Assembly (NCBI GenBank): GCA_040394735.1
Contig: JBEBRR010000019.1
Span: forward strand, 1 to 63,383
Source of the DNA: Leadbetterella byssophila_A
GTDB taxonomy: Bacteria; Bacteroidota; Bacteroidia; Cytophagales; Spirosomataceae
DNA length: 63,383 bases
Direction: 5' to 3'
Positions 1 to 9,700 of this stretch are shown piece by piece. The notes under the pieces were generated by a model. It saw only the letters and a program-made list of their open reading frames with translations, was not told the DNA's origin and did no database searches. Within the stretch, counting starts at the first letter, position 1. Every line of letters starts with the position of its first letter. Both the position numbers and the translations under genes were made by a program.

Positions 1-102
1 CCGGGTAGGGAGCAGCAAATTCCAGGTACTTGTTTCTGAGTACCGTTTATGAAGAAAAATCTTAAATTAAATGAGGGCCCGGATCCCGGCACCGGCTGCC
101 TG

Positions 103-135
103 CAACTTACCCCTCGGAACTCCCTAACCGGCACT
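103..135 (+). repeat. Heptad (7-bp period) intergenic array, ACTC type
   Basis: Four to five consecutive 7-mers fit NNACYCR loosely (for example CAACTTA and GAACTCC); read as 14-bp double units the match is clearer. The array stops one base before the stop codon of the minus-strand barrel gene. Bases 1-12 are an 11 of 12 inverted match to 120-131, so the complete element may be a hairpin cut by the window edge. Same family as the arrays near 3505, 4292, 38822 and 52359. Confidence 0.55.
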
Positions 136-136
136 A

Positions 137-2416
137 TCAAAAATCTCTTCCTACCGAAAGATGAATTTTAGGAGAATTAACCGAGCCGTCCTCAAAACCG
201 TAGGCATAGTCGGCGCGGATAAATATCCCGAGAATGGTGGTTCTCAGCCCTGCCCCAAAACCGGAGAGAAACGGATTTTTAAAGTTGGTCACCTCAATCA
301 GGAACGGGCTGTTTTGCCCCGTTATAATAGTGTTCAAACTGTTCTGACGGCTGAAGGGTCCTTTCGAACCCATCCATGCCGTACCAATGTCATAGAAGCC
401 CACGATCTGCATGTTCCGGAGAAAGTTGCTCGATAAAGCCATCTGGGGCAGAACCTCCACCAGGTGCGACCTCAGCTCTATATTTCCCAGCAGGTGGTTA
501 TTTCCATACAACCTGCCGAAGTCAAACCCGCGCAGGGTACCCGGAAAATTATAGAGCAATATATTTTTGTTATCCGGATCACCGCCTGTAGCAATTTCGT
601 CGGTCTGGTAGGTATTGCGGTTCACACTGTTTTCCACCCCGCCTATGAACGAATATTTAGGGGCATTCCCCCGGGAGGTACCGTAGCTCAGACGACCGGC
701 CAGCTGGAGCCCCCGGAAAATCCTCTGATAATGGCGGATATCCAGGTACGCATTTCTGAAGCTCCTTAAGGTATTTTTAGTATGGTAATACTGGTCAAAA
801 GACACCTTCGCCTTGGTTCCCGTTTCCACTCCCAGCGGACTGATCCGGGTATTGTCAAACACCAGGCTGACGTTAGGAGCAAAATAAAAATCGGGAGCAA
901 TTCCCTCTATCGTGTTCAGGTTATAATCAATATCATCATTTTTCACTACCGCGGGCGTAATTTCAGCCTTCAGGCGGGTAGAGAAAGGATAAATCAGGGT
1001 AGCGGAAATTCTCTGCTGCACCAGCCTGCGCAGAAGGTATTCGGGCTGGTCACGCGGAACCAGCCGGTTCAGCGGCCGGAACAGGAAAGCATCCCGGCTG
1101 TCAATGGCCTCCAGGTTCACCGACCTCTTCTCATACTTAAATACATAGTCGATCTTCCGGGAGTAATGCCCGTAGGTCAATCCGAAATCAAAGCTTTTAA
1201 ACAGGGGTGTAGATGGTCTTATAAACGAATTAAAGGAGAAAACGTTGTTCTGAAGCAGATCATGGAAGGAGATGGAATATCCCAGGCCAAACTGCCGCAC
1301 CGGATCTACGAGCACATCAATCTTCCGGTCGTTACTGACCAGGAAATTTTTGAACAGCCTGACGGACGATAGGCGGGTATCACCGGCCTCATTCCTGCTT
1401 GCCGGCCGGCTTTCACGGCTGCTTCCTGCAGCAACCGCCGTACTTTCCTGGTAGCGGCGGATATTAATTTCATCAAACCGGTAATCATCCGTATCCACTT
1501 CTCCCTCTGCCAGATCCGGAATTCTCTTCGGGAAAGGCTGCTGTATTACCACGGGCACGGTTTCTTTCGGCTCGGCATGCAGCGGTGCACCGGCAAGGTA
1601 AAAATCGGTCCAGTCTTTCATGAATTTAGAGAACGAGATCCCCAGGGTGCTGGTGATGCTGGACTGTTCATTATGAATGATCCGGGTAAGATTGAGGATA
1701 TTGGAAATATTGTCCTTACCGTATTTCAAAGCTATAAAATTCCATATCGACTGTCCCACAATGCGTGCGCTCTCCCCTTTCAGGTTTTTCAGCCGCTGTG
1801 ACTGTGCCGCAGAAATAGCCGATTTAAAGGTATCAAAAAGCGCAGAATTATCTTCTTCCGCCACATAAGCGCTCACCCCTGAGGTAAACCATTCGGGCAG
1901 GTTGAGCAGGATCTGGCTTTCAATAGATTCTCTCACATTCCCCCCGTAAAGCATATCGTAAACATAGATGGCAGAAACACTGCTGACCAGCTGTTTATGA
2001 AAGAGGGAATCATTTTTATCGTATGCCGTCAGGATGCGGCTGCGCCGGCTGTCAAGCAGGGTACCGTTTTCCACACGGGCATCTTCACCGATAAGATTGG
2101 TAGAGTTCAGATCAGCCGGCGAGTTAAAAACAAAGACCGTCACCGGTTCATATGGAATATACCCGAGGATGCCGGTAATCCGGGGATAGGCTTTTTCCAG
2201 GTGGGCGGCGGCATTCCGGGTGATCTGCTCCCCTCCCCTGTAGAAGTTATATCCGAAATTGGCAGAGCTGAAAGTTCTCCATTGAAATTCCTTGTTCTGA
2301 ATCTTACTTTTGCCAAACTCTTCTCCCGAAGCCCCGTAATATCTCTGGGCCACGGCGATCCGGCCGGATCCTGCCATCAGAAAGCAAAAAAATATGAGCG
2401 ATAGTAATCTTATCAT
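137..2416 (-). CDS. Outer-membrane beta-barrel protein with degenerate MA-type peptidase domain
   Basis: The 759-residue protein has a signal peptide (about 1-23, ending AVAQ). A soluble alpha/beta domain follows (about 50-280), then a long region of alternating strands that ends in a terminal Phe, as expected for a BamA-assembled barrel. The soluble part contains LPEWF at 173-177, typical just after the zinc helix of MA-like gluzincin peptidases, but the place of HExxH reads HKQLV at 140-144, so it is probably not an active protease. It is the last gene of a minus-strand run after cytidylate kinase and the FAD oxidoreductase (15-bp gap). Role unknown; a surface or envelope scaffold is an inference. 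Confidence 0.75.
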   Translation of the reverse strand: MIRLLSLIFFCFLMAGSGRIAVAQRYYGASGEEFGKSKIQNKEFQWRTFSSANFGYNFYRGGEQITRNAAAHLEKAYPRITGILGYIPYEPVTVFVFNSPADLNSTNLIGEDARVENGTLLDSRRSRILTAYDKNDSLFHKQLVSSVSAIYVYDMLYGGNVRESIESQILLNLPEWFTSGVSAYVAEEDNSALFDTFKSAISAAQSQRLKNLKGESARIVGQSIWNFIALKYGKDNISNILNLTRIIHNEQSSITSTLGISFSKFMKDWTDFYLAGAPLHAEPKETVPVVIQQPFPKRIPDLAEGEVDTDDYRFDEINIRRYQESTAVAAGSSRESRPASRNEAGDTRLSSVRLFKNFLVSNDRKIDVLVDPVRQFGLGYSISFHDLLQNNVFSFNSFIRPSTPLFKSFDFGLTYGHYSRKIDYVFKYEKRSVNLEAIDSRDAFLFRPLNRLVPRDQPEYLLRRLVQQRISATLIYPFSTRLKAEITPAVVKNDDIDYNLNTIEGIAPDFYFAPNVSLVFDNTRISPLGVETGTKAKVSFDQYYHTKNTLRSFRNAYLDIRHYQRIFRGLQLAGRLSYGTSRGNAPKYSFIGGVENSVNRNTYQTDEIATGGDPDNKNILLYNFPGTLRGFDFGRLYGNNHLLGNIELRSHLVEVLPQMALSSNFLRNMQIVGFYDIGTAWMGSKGPFSRQNSLNTIITGQNSPFLIEVTNFKNPFLSGFGAGLRTTILGIFIRADYAYGFEDGSVNSPKIHLSVGRDF

Positions 2417-2431
2417 CCACGAAAAATCAAC

Positions 2432-3493
2432 TTACGAATATAACGCATAAAATCTTTCGATGTTTGCTTCCGGATGAATTAGTTCATTGTGCAGCATATT
2501 TCTCACCAGCTGCCCGGCAAACCAGGGGGCAAGCGACACCCCTTTTGTACCCAGTCCGTTGAAAATCCAGAGGCGCTCATGCTGCGGATGTTTCCCCAGG
2601 AAGGGCCGGCGGTCTTTGGTGGCAGGCCGCACGCCGGCCTGCTGTCCTGTAACCGTAAAAGGCTTTTTCAGCATCTTTTCTGCAGCCTGCAGGAGCTCTT
2701 CACGCCCCCTTTCGGTCGGCTCAAAGTTCAGCTCATGCCAGGAATAGGTAGCTCCCAGTCTTACCCGGTCATTGCCCAGCGGAATGATCCATTTTCCCTG
2801 GTTCACAATGGTGCTTACCGGGTAATCTTGCATTATTCCCAGGAGGGTTTCGCCCTTTACCGGGTTAAATGGGAGCCAGCTGAAATACGGGTTATTGCAG
2901 GCGTAGAATCCTTCACAAAAAACAACCCGCGAAGCGTTCCACTCCCTGAATGTCACCCTGTCTTCCTGAATACGGAATTCATCAAAATCAAACACGGTAT
3001 CTACCCACTCCGTATTTTGCTGCAGGTAAAGTGCGGCCGCGTCCAGGAACAACGGCATATCCAGCCAGCCAGCTGCCGGAGAATGCATCCCCTCCGGCTC
3101 AGAGCTAAACCACAGATGCAAACCTTCTTCAGCTTCTTTTACTTCCAGATAATTTTCGAGGCCGTGCCGGGTGATCTGGGCCAGGGAGCTCTTTTTATGC
3201 TCCGGCCCGGTAAAAGGGCGAAAAAGGCCCGTTTTATGGTAAAAAGAGCCGGAAAATAATTTTTCCAGCCCTTCATAGTAGGCTTGAAGCCCACTGAAAA
3301 GCTCATCGGCCAGCCAGGTTTTGGCCAGGTATTTCCCGGTCACAGGATTCACCAGTCCGCCCGCCACCCGGCTGGAAGAAGGCCGGGAAGAGTCAGCGAT
3401 CACCGTAACCGAGCTTCCTGCCCGGAGCAGCTCCAATGCCAGCACAGAACCGGCCAGCCCGGATCCTACGATCAGAAAGTCTGTTTTTCTCAT
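2432..3493 (-). CDS. FAD-dependent oxidoreductase, DAO/glycine oxidase family
   Basis: The 353-residue protein has an N-terminal dinucleotide-binding motif GSGLAG at 10-15 and, further on, a conserved SRVAGG stretch. A C-terminal GLGTKG/ARP region is typical of D-amino-acid-oxidase-like flavoenzymes. I chose the ATG at 3493 because the longer open frame runs into the cytidylate kinase gene and the flavin motif must sit close to the N terminus. The substrate cannot be read from the sequence; amine or amino-acid oxidation is the family-level expectation. It lies between cytidylate kinase (70-bp gap carrying a heptad array) and the barrel protein, probably in one transcript. Confidence 0.8.
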   Translation of the reverse strand: MRKTDFLIVGSGLAGSVLALELLRAGSSVTVIADSSRPSSSRVAGGLVNPVTGKYLAKTWLADELFSGLQAYYEGLEKLFSGSFYHKTGLFRPFTGPEHKKSSLAQITRHGLENYLEVKEAEEGLHLWFSSEPEGMHSPAAGWLDMPLFLDAAALYLQQNTEWVDTVFDFDEFRIQEDRVTFREWNASRVVFCEGFYACNNPYFSWLPFNPVKGETLLGIMQDYPVSTIVNQGKWIIPLGNDRVRLGATYSWHELNFEPTERGREELLQAAEKMLKKPFTVTGQQAGVRPATKDRRPFLGKHPQHERLWIFNGLGTKGVSLAPWFAGQLVRNMLHNELIHPEANIERFYALYS

Positions 3494-3504
3494 AGGGGTA
3501 AATA

Positions 3505-3532
3505 TTAGTAGTGAGTGCCGGGCGGTGAGTTT
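3505..3532 (-). repeat. Heptad intergenic array, ACTC type
   Basis: Four 7-mers on the minus strand follow the NNACYCR pattern (units such as AAACTCA and GCACTCA). The array sits 11 bp upstream of the FAD oxidoreductase start codon and downstream of cytidylate kinase. Confidence 0.6.
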
Positions 3533-3563
3533 TAAACAGTAAAATTTACCATGGCTATCAAGC

Positions 3564-4247
3564 TCATGGCTGCCGGCTGCTGACGGAATCAGCCAGCAGC
3601 ACAACTCTTTCCACCTGTTCATCGAGGGTCATATAGGTAGTATCCAGCTCATAGGCATCCGGCGCCCGGCGCAGCGGACTCTCTTCCCGGGTGGTATCAA
3701 TAATATCCCGTTTTTTGATATTTTCGAGGATCTCCCCCAGGTCAGCCAGTTCCCCCTTCTCCATCAGCTCCTGCTGCCGGCGCTGAGCCCTTACCAGAGG
3801 GTCGGCATTCATAAATATCTTAAGCTCCGCATCCGGGAAAACCACGGTTCCGATATCTCTTCCGTCCAGCACAAAACCCTTTTTTCTTCCCATCCGCTGC
3901 TGCTGCGCCACCATCGCTTTCCTGACTTCTCCAACGGCTGCCACCTCACTTACCTGGTCAGCTACATACAGCTTCCGGATCTCCTCTTCCACGTTCAGCC
4001 CGTTCAGGTAAGTATCACTTTTCCCTTTCAGGTTACTCCGGAATTCTATATCGATCTTCCCGAGCGCCTCCGCTACCTCGCGCGGATTATTCAGGCTGAT
4101 ATGATTCTGCAGGAAATACAGGGTCACCGCACGGTACATAGCCCCTGTGTCAATATAATGGTAGCCCAGCTTTTCCGCTACCCTTTTCGCCGTGCTGCTC
4201 TTCCCGCAGGAAGAGTAGCCGTCAATAGCTATAATGATTTTTGACAT
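3564..4247 (-). CDS. cmk: Cytidylate kinase
   Basis: The 227-residue protein is the normal length for a bacterial CMP kinase. It shows the P-loop GYSSCGKSS at 9-17, the TGAMYRA motif of the nucleotide-binding helix, DGRDIGT in the middle and the lid-type RRQQE stretch. It phosphorylates CMP and dCMP to the diphosphates in the cytoplasm for nucleotide salvage and lipid precursors. The start is ATG. It is first in a probable three-gene minus-strand unit with the FAD oxidoreductase and the barrel protein; no functional link to those two is evident. Confidence 0.95.
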   Translation of the reverse strand: MSKIIIAIDGYSSCGKSSTAKRVAEKLGYHYIDTGAMYRAVTLYFLQNHISLNNPREVAEALGKIDIEFRSNLKGKSDTYLNGLNVEEEIRKLYVADQVSEVAAVGEVRKAMVAQQQRMGRKKGFVLDGRDIGTVVFPDAELKIFMNADPLVRAQRRQQELMEKGELADLGEILENIKKRDIIDTTREESPLRRAPDAYELDTTYMTLDEQVERVVLLADSVSSRQP

Positions 4248-4291
4248 AATTTATATGTTGAGACAATTGACAATTTCAGGAGCATTAAGTA

Positions 4292-4347
4292 GTATCACGC
4301 ATTCCCTATCTGCAACTCACTACCCGGCACTCACTACTCGCAACTCA
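4292..4347 (+). repeat. Heptad intergenic array, ACTC type, eight units
   Basis: Eight consecutive 7-mers can be laid out; every one has A at its third base, and the last five fit NNACYCR closely (CAACTCA, CTACCCG and relatives). The array fills the spacer between the TonB receptor stop and cytidylate kinase and ends two bases before the receptor stop codon at 4350. Confidence 0.65.
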
Positions 4348-4349
4348 AA

Positions 4350-6614
4350 TCAAAATTCCCACCGGTAATTCAACATGGGCACCAGTCCCAGCTGCTTCTT
4401 CTGCATCACCTTCATATGGTAAGTATCAAAGTAATTGTAAGCCACATTTTCCCGGTTGGTCAGGTTCTGGATATCCAGTGAAATGGTTTCTGATCCGCGC
4501 TTTTTGGTTTTCTTGATGTAGGCCCGGAGATCCAGCCGGAAGTAATCGTCATATTTAACATTCAGCGGCGCACCGAAATTATAATACACATACAGCATTC
4601 CTTCATACTCCTGGGTAACAATCTTGTAGTCACGGAAGCCTCCCACCCAGTTCAAACGGGCATTCAGTCCGAGCAGCTTTCCGTCTGCTTTCTCCCATTC
4701 TTTACCGGCCGTGGCATTGTAAATATAATTTCCGGCGTACCGGCTATCATAGAATTTATTGTCAAAGGCCTTGAACTGCGACTTGTAGAAAGTAGCATTG
4801 ACCAGTGCAAAAAAGCCGTTCTCCAGGTAATGTTTGTAATTCAGTTCCACACCGTAATTCCGACCCTGGTTTTTTTGGTTCAGGAGATAATAGCCGTTCG
4901 CGAAATAGCCGATCTCATAACCGTTCATAACCGAAACATAGGTGGAATCAAAGCGGGTCAGGTTAAACATATTCTGGTAAAACAGCTCTGCAGAAAAAGA
5001 CTGTCGCGTGTCCGGGTCAAATTGGTACCCCAGGGAGAAGTGATGCGACCGCACGGGCTTATACGGAAGGTAAAACGAGATCCGGTTGGAGGTCACCTGG
5101 CTGTGGAGTCCATACGCCGCTTTTACCTTATGTCCTGATGTCAGGTAATAATCTGCCGAAAGCCGGGGTTCAAAATATTGTGAGCTGCTATAGGAATAAT
5201 AAGGTGCCACGAAGCCGGCGTTATAATTAAAACGTGACCGCTGCCGGTTGGTGATCCGCACGTGAGGCTGCACTATCACGTTAGCTATGTTGTAAAAAAG
5301 GGCATCGGAATCGATGATATTAAACCGGTTAAACTGGTGACTTACCTGAACGCCGGCATGCAGCGCCCACAGCCTGTTCAGATCTCCCGAAAGCGCTGTG
5401 GAGAAGCTGAGGTAATTTTTGGCTGAATAATCGTAATTTACATTATCGTTGCCCGAATAGGCATTGCGGAGGTTCTCGAGGGCTGAATTAACCAGCACCG
5501 AACGCAGATTCCATTTCTTGAAAAGCCTGACCGAATGCTTTGCCCCCAGCAGTCCCATACGACCGTAAAAATCCACACTGTTCAGATCTTTTGACGACTC
5601 CCACTGAGTACTGTCGGCATCCGGCGCAAAGATGTTGGAGGAGAGCCCGCCCATACCGAAGACCGTAAAGGTCCCGGCTTTTCGCGTGGGGAAGTTCAGG
5701 TTAAACGCCAGATCCTGGAAGGTAATGGCTTCGCCGCCGAAGTTCACTCCTGCCAGGGCCAGGAGGCCGGTAAAAGAGTAGCGGTAATTCACCAGGTAGC
5801 TGCTGCCCTTTTTCCTGTTAATAGGCCCTTCCGATGAAAGATCTATTCCTATCAGTCCGGCCTGCACCACATGCTGAAATTCTTCGCTGTTCCCCGTACG
5901 CAGGTTCATATCAAAAACACCGGCCAGCGCATTGGAATACCCTGCCGGAAACGCTCCGCTCAGGAAGTTCATATTACCCAGCATCTGTGCAGAAAGAATA
6001 TTGGTTCCGCCCCCTACTGCGGCAGGCTTATCAGAAAACATACCGGCATTGCTCAGGTGATTCGGATTTACAATTTCCACCCCTTCCAGGCGCCACTGTA
6101 CAAATTCGGGAGAATTTCCCCGCACCGACACATTGTTGGCCTGGTCATTGGTATTGGCTACTCCTGCAAATGACATGGCTAAACGGGCCGGGTCAAAAAA
6201 AGTGGCCGGGAACCGCATGATCTGCTCTGCCGTAATGCTCTCCACCCCCGTCAGGGCAGAAGTAGCGGGTACCGGCGAGGTCACTTTTACTTCTTCCAGC
6301 TCTTTGCCGGTAACCTGCAGCTCCAGATCGAGCACCAGCTGCCGAGAATTTTCCAGCAGCAGCTCCCTGTAAATATATTTTCCGTATGCGACCGAGCTCA
6401 CCTCTACTTCCAGGCGGCCCAGGGGCACTCCGTCAAAACGTACATTTCCGCTCGCATCGGTTGAAGCCGCAAGGTTATACTTCGGAATGGACACGTTTGC
6501 ACCGGCTATGGGAAGGCGGCTCTGCCTGTCAGACAGATGAACTTTCACAGTTTGCGAATTCTGGGCAAAAATATTCAGAGACAGCAACAGGCCAGCCAAC
6601 GTCAATAACTTCAT
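4350..6614 (-). CDS. TonB-dependent receptor with carboxypeptidase-like regulatory domain
   Basis: The 754-residue protein has a signal peptide (1-17, ending IFAQ). A carboxypeptidase-regulatory-like beta sandwich follows (about 22-110, with SLP-IAGANVSI and a DASGNVRFDGVP turn). A plug region has SVRGNSPEF and WRLEGVEI around 165-180, and the rest is beta-barrel with a terminal Phe. The plug is short and lacks the classic TonB-box spacing I could confirm, so it may be a plug-barrel relative rather than a siderophore-type receptor. It is transcribed alone on the minus strand, divergent from the helicase-nuclease. Substrate unknown. Confidence 0.85.
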   Translation of the reverse strand: MKLLTLAGLLLSLNIFAQNSQTVKVHLSDRQSRLPIAGANVSIPKYNLAASTDASGNVRFDGVPLGRLEVEVSSVAYGKYIYRELLLENSRQLVLDLELQVTGKELEEVKVTSPVPATSALTGVESITAEQIMRFPATFFDPARLAMSFAGVANTNDQANNVSVRGNSPEFVQWRLEGVEIVNPNHLSNAGMFSDKPAAVGGGTNILSAQMLGNMNFLSGAFPAGYSNALAGVFDMNLRTGNSEEFQHVVQAGLIGIDLSSEGPINRKKGSSYLVNYRYSFTGLLALAGVNFGGEAITFQDLAFNLNFPTRKAGTFTVFGMGGLSSNIFAPDADSTQWESSKDLNSVDFYGRMGLLGAKHSVRLFKKWNLRSVLVNSALENLRNAYSGNDNVNYDYSAKNYLSFSTALSGDLNRLWALHAGVQVSHQFNRFNIIDSDALFYNIANVIVQPHVRITNRQRSRFNYNAGFVAPYYSYSSSQYFEPRLSADYYLTSGHKVKAAYGLHSQVTSNRISFYLPYKPVRSHHFSLGYQFDPDTRQSFSAELFYQNMFNLTRFDSTYVSVMNGYEIGYFANGYYLLNQKNQGRNYGVELNYKHYLENGFFALVNATFYKSQFKAFDNKFYDSRYAGNYIYNATAGKEWEKADGKLLGLNARLNWVGGFRDYKIVTQEYEGMLYVYYNFGAPLNVKYDDYFRLDLRAYIKKTKKRGSETISLDIQNLTNRENVAYNYFDTYHMKVMQKKQLGLVPMLNYRWEF

Positions 6615-6702
6615 GGAGCTTTTTTATAATTACCCGGCAAATATAGGTTGTGCACTTTTTAAAAACGCATCATTTTACAGAAATAAGCTGGCGCTTTCCC
6701 CT

Positions 6703-6710
6703 TATCTTTG
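6703..6710 (+). promoter_or_regulatory. Bacteroidota -7 promoter box TATCTTTG
   Basis: Exact match to TAnnTTTG, 17 bp upstream of the helicase-nuclease ATG. No clear -33 element is seen. Its position supports the ATG at 6728 over the longer open frame starting at 6650. Confidence 0.5.
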
Positions 6711-6727
6711 AACTTTCCGAACAGCTC

Positions 6728-9700
6728 ATGGCGTTATTTACCATTTACTCTTCTTCTGCCGGATCCGGTAAAACCTTCACACTCACCCGCGAGTACCTGA
6801 AGCTGGCTTTAAGCCCGGAAGACCCCTCTTATTTCCGGAATATCCTGGCCATGACCTTCACCAATGACGCCGCGGAAGAAATGAAAAGGAGGATCATCAG
6901 CGCGCTGAAAGGACTGAGTTCGGGAAGCTCCGGTGAAGACACCCTCCGGCAGCTTCTCCTGGAAGGCCTCCCGCATATTTCGGGGGAAACACTTCAGCAA
7001 CGGGCCGGAGCAGTGCTTCACCTGGTGCTGCAGAATTACAATGACTTTGCGATCAAAACCATTGACAGCTTTGTCAACCAGGTAATCAGCTCTTTTACCT
7101 TTGACCTTAACCTTCCCTATAATTACGAAATTATCCTGGATACGGACGAGCTGATAGAGGAAGCCGTCAGCAACCTGACAGACCGGGTGGGAGATGACGC
7201 GGAGCTGACGGAAATGTTCAAAGAATTTGCCTTGAGCAAGCTGGATGAAAATCAAAGCTGGAATTCTCTCCAGAACGATATTGTAGATTTTGCCCGGGTC
7301 ATTTACCAGAATAACAATGCTGCAGAGATCGAAAAAAATACAGGGCTAACCCACCGGGACATCCTGGAGATCAAGGGTCGTATCCGTACTTACCTAAAAG
7401 AAACGGAACAGGCCGTTGCTGATCTGGCCCGGGAGGCGCTGAACCTTATACAGAACCATGGCTTATCGGCTTCCGACTTCCTGCAGGGGACAAGAGGGAT
7501 CTGGAATTTTTACAATAAGCTGTCCCAAACCCCGGCAAAGCTCTGGGACAACAGTACACCGGGAGTAGCGCAGACCACCCTTCTCGAAGACCGGTGGTAC
7601 AAGGAAAAAAGCCCGTCTGCTTTGCAGGTAGATGTGATTGTGCCCCGCCTGAGGGAGCTGACCCGGGCCATCCTGGCCTTGGAAACAGACAAATACCCCA
7701 CCCTGAAGACCATAGACAAAAACCTGCTCAAAATTCCGTTCCTCGCAGCCATCAAGCAGGAGATCGATACCCTGCTGGCGGCAAACAATGAAGCGGTACT
7801 GGCCGACTTCAACCGTAAGATCCTGGAAATTGTAGCCCGCGAACCTGTCCCCTATATTTATGAGCGGATCGGGGAAAGGTATAACCATATCCTGGTGGAT
7901 GAGTTCCAGGACACCTCAGACATCCAGTTTTTTAACCTGCTGCCTCTCTTTGAAAATGCGGTTTCCAAAAACCAGGAGAACCTGATCGTGGGAGACCCGA
8001 AACAGGCCATTTACAGCTGGCGGGGTGGTAATGTAATGCTGATGCTCGACCTGGTGAACCGCCGCAAAGACTATTTTCAAACCAGAGCTCCCGAAATTCA
8101 GCTTTCCCAGATCACCCATATCCAGGCAGCCACAGAACTCAAAACCTTAAGCACCAACTACCGCAGCCGGGCAGAACTCATTGCATTTAACAACGGCCTG
8201 TTTTCCGCCATAACAGCAAGCCAGGAAAGCGAAATGGCCCGGCAGGTATTCAACGATTACCTTCAACAGACACCAGCCAGCCCGAAAACAGGAGGTTATA
8301 CGGCCGTTGAAATACTGCGGAAAGGCGAAGATGAGGTGGCCGGAAAAATAATAGCGCAGGTAGAAGAAATTCTCGAAGACGGCTACCGGCTTTCGGATAT
8401 ATGTATCCTTTGCCGCAGAAGAAAGGAAGGAGAAGAGATCGCTTCCATTCTGAAAGGCGCCGGCTATGCCATCAGCTCCACAGAAGCCCTTAAACTGAAT
8501 AACAGCCGGGAAATACGCTTTCTGGTCTCCGCCCTGCGGTTTACCCTCCATCCCGAACGGCAGTTCGAACGGTTTGAGTTCCTGCAATTCTTTTTCCTGG
8601 TGAAAGACATTGATCCCTCTTCCTTTGACCTGCAGGCTCTCTGTGCGCTTCCTTCTGCCGGCTTCAGGACATTTTTTACTCCTTTCGGCATTGATCTTGA
8701 AGGAATGGAAGGTCTGGATCCCTATCAGTTATCGGAATTTTTCACTTCAAAATTTGCCCTCATGGAAACAGGCGGGTCAGCAGAATACATTCTGACCTTC
8801 CTGGACCACGCACTGGGTTATTCCACCCGCCGGTCCAGGAGCCTGGCGGACTTCCTGCAGGACTGGGAGATCCGCAGAGAAAAGCTGGCTATTCCGGCCA
8901 GGGCTGCCAACGCCATTACCATAAATACCATCCATAAGGCCAAAGGTCTCGAATATCCTATTGTAATCCTGCCTTTTATCAACTGGGAAACCACTCCTAA
9001 AAACAGTGCCCAGATCTGGCTGGGCATAGAAACACTGGATTACCCGGAACTGGAGTCTTCTTCAGGGCGCATCCGGTCAGCACCCTTCCCGTACACCCGC
9101 GATCCGGAGTTCGCCGCAGATATACTGCAAAGGGAAAGAGACCTGATTTACATTGAAAACCTCAACATGCTGTATGTGGCCCTTACCCGTGCTATTGACC
9201 GGCAATATCTGTGGATCTGGGGCCGGGAAACCCGGAAAAGCTTTACAATAGAACATATCGGGCAGCTCCTGGAGCAGTTTCTACGTACCCGGGGCGACTT
9301 CCGGTCCGACTGCTTTTTTTACGAGTTCGGGCAAAAAACAATTCCCGTTCACAAAGAAGATAAAGCTGCCGGTCCCCGTTTTGAGGTCCGGTTACCTCAG
9401 CCTTTTAAAGGAAAGCCGGGTCTCCGGATCAGGTGGACCGCGCCTGAAGAAAGAGTACGCGAAGGAAACCTGATCCATGCGGCTTTTGAGAGAATCAGGA
9501 AGGCCGAAGACCTCTTACCCGTACTCGAATCGCTGCAGAAGGAAGGCCTGCTTCCCCAAGAGCTGGCAGAGGCGGTAACCCGCAAAATCCGGGCGGTTCT
9601 TGAGCATCCGGAACTGGTGCCCTTGTTTGAACAAACTGCCGTGGTAAAAAATGAAGCCGATATTCTTTCCAGCCACAGCACTACCCGCCGCCCTGACCGC

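Noticed and set aside
782..1372. 196-codon plus-strand open frame
   Set aside because: Antisense to the barrel gene and lacking any domain or signal peptide.
4292..4347. Repeat arrays considered as CRISPR
   Set aside because: The units are 7 bp and contiguous, without unique spacers or cas genes.
6650..6727. Upstream start of the helicase-nuclease
   Set aside because: The Walker A motif is normally close to the N terminus, and a promoter box lies in the extension.
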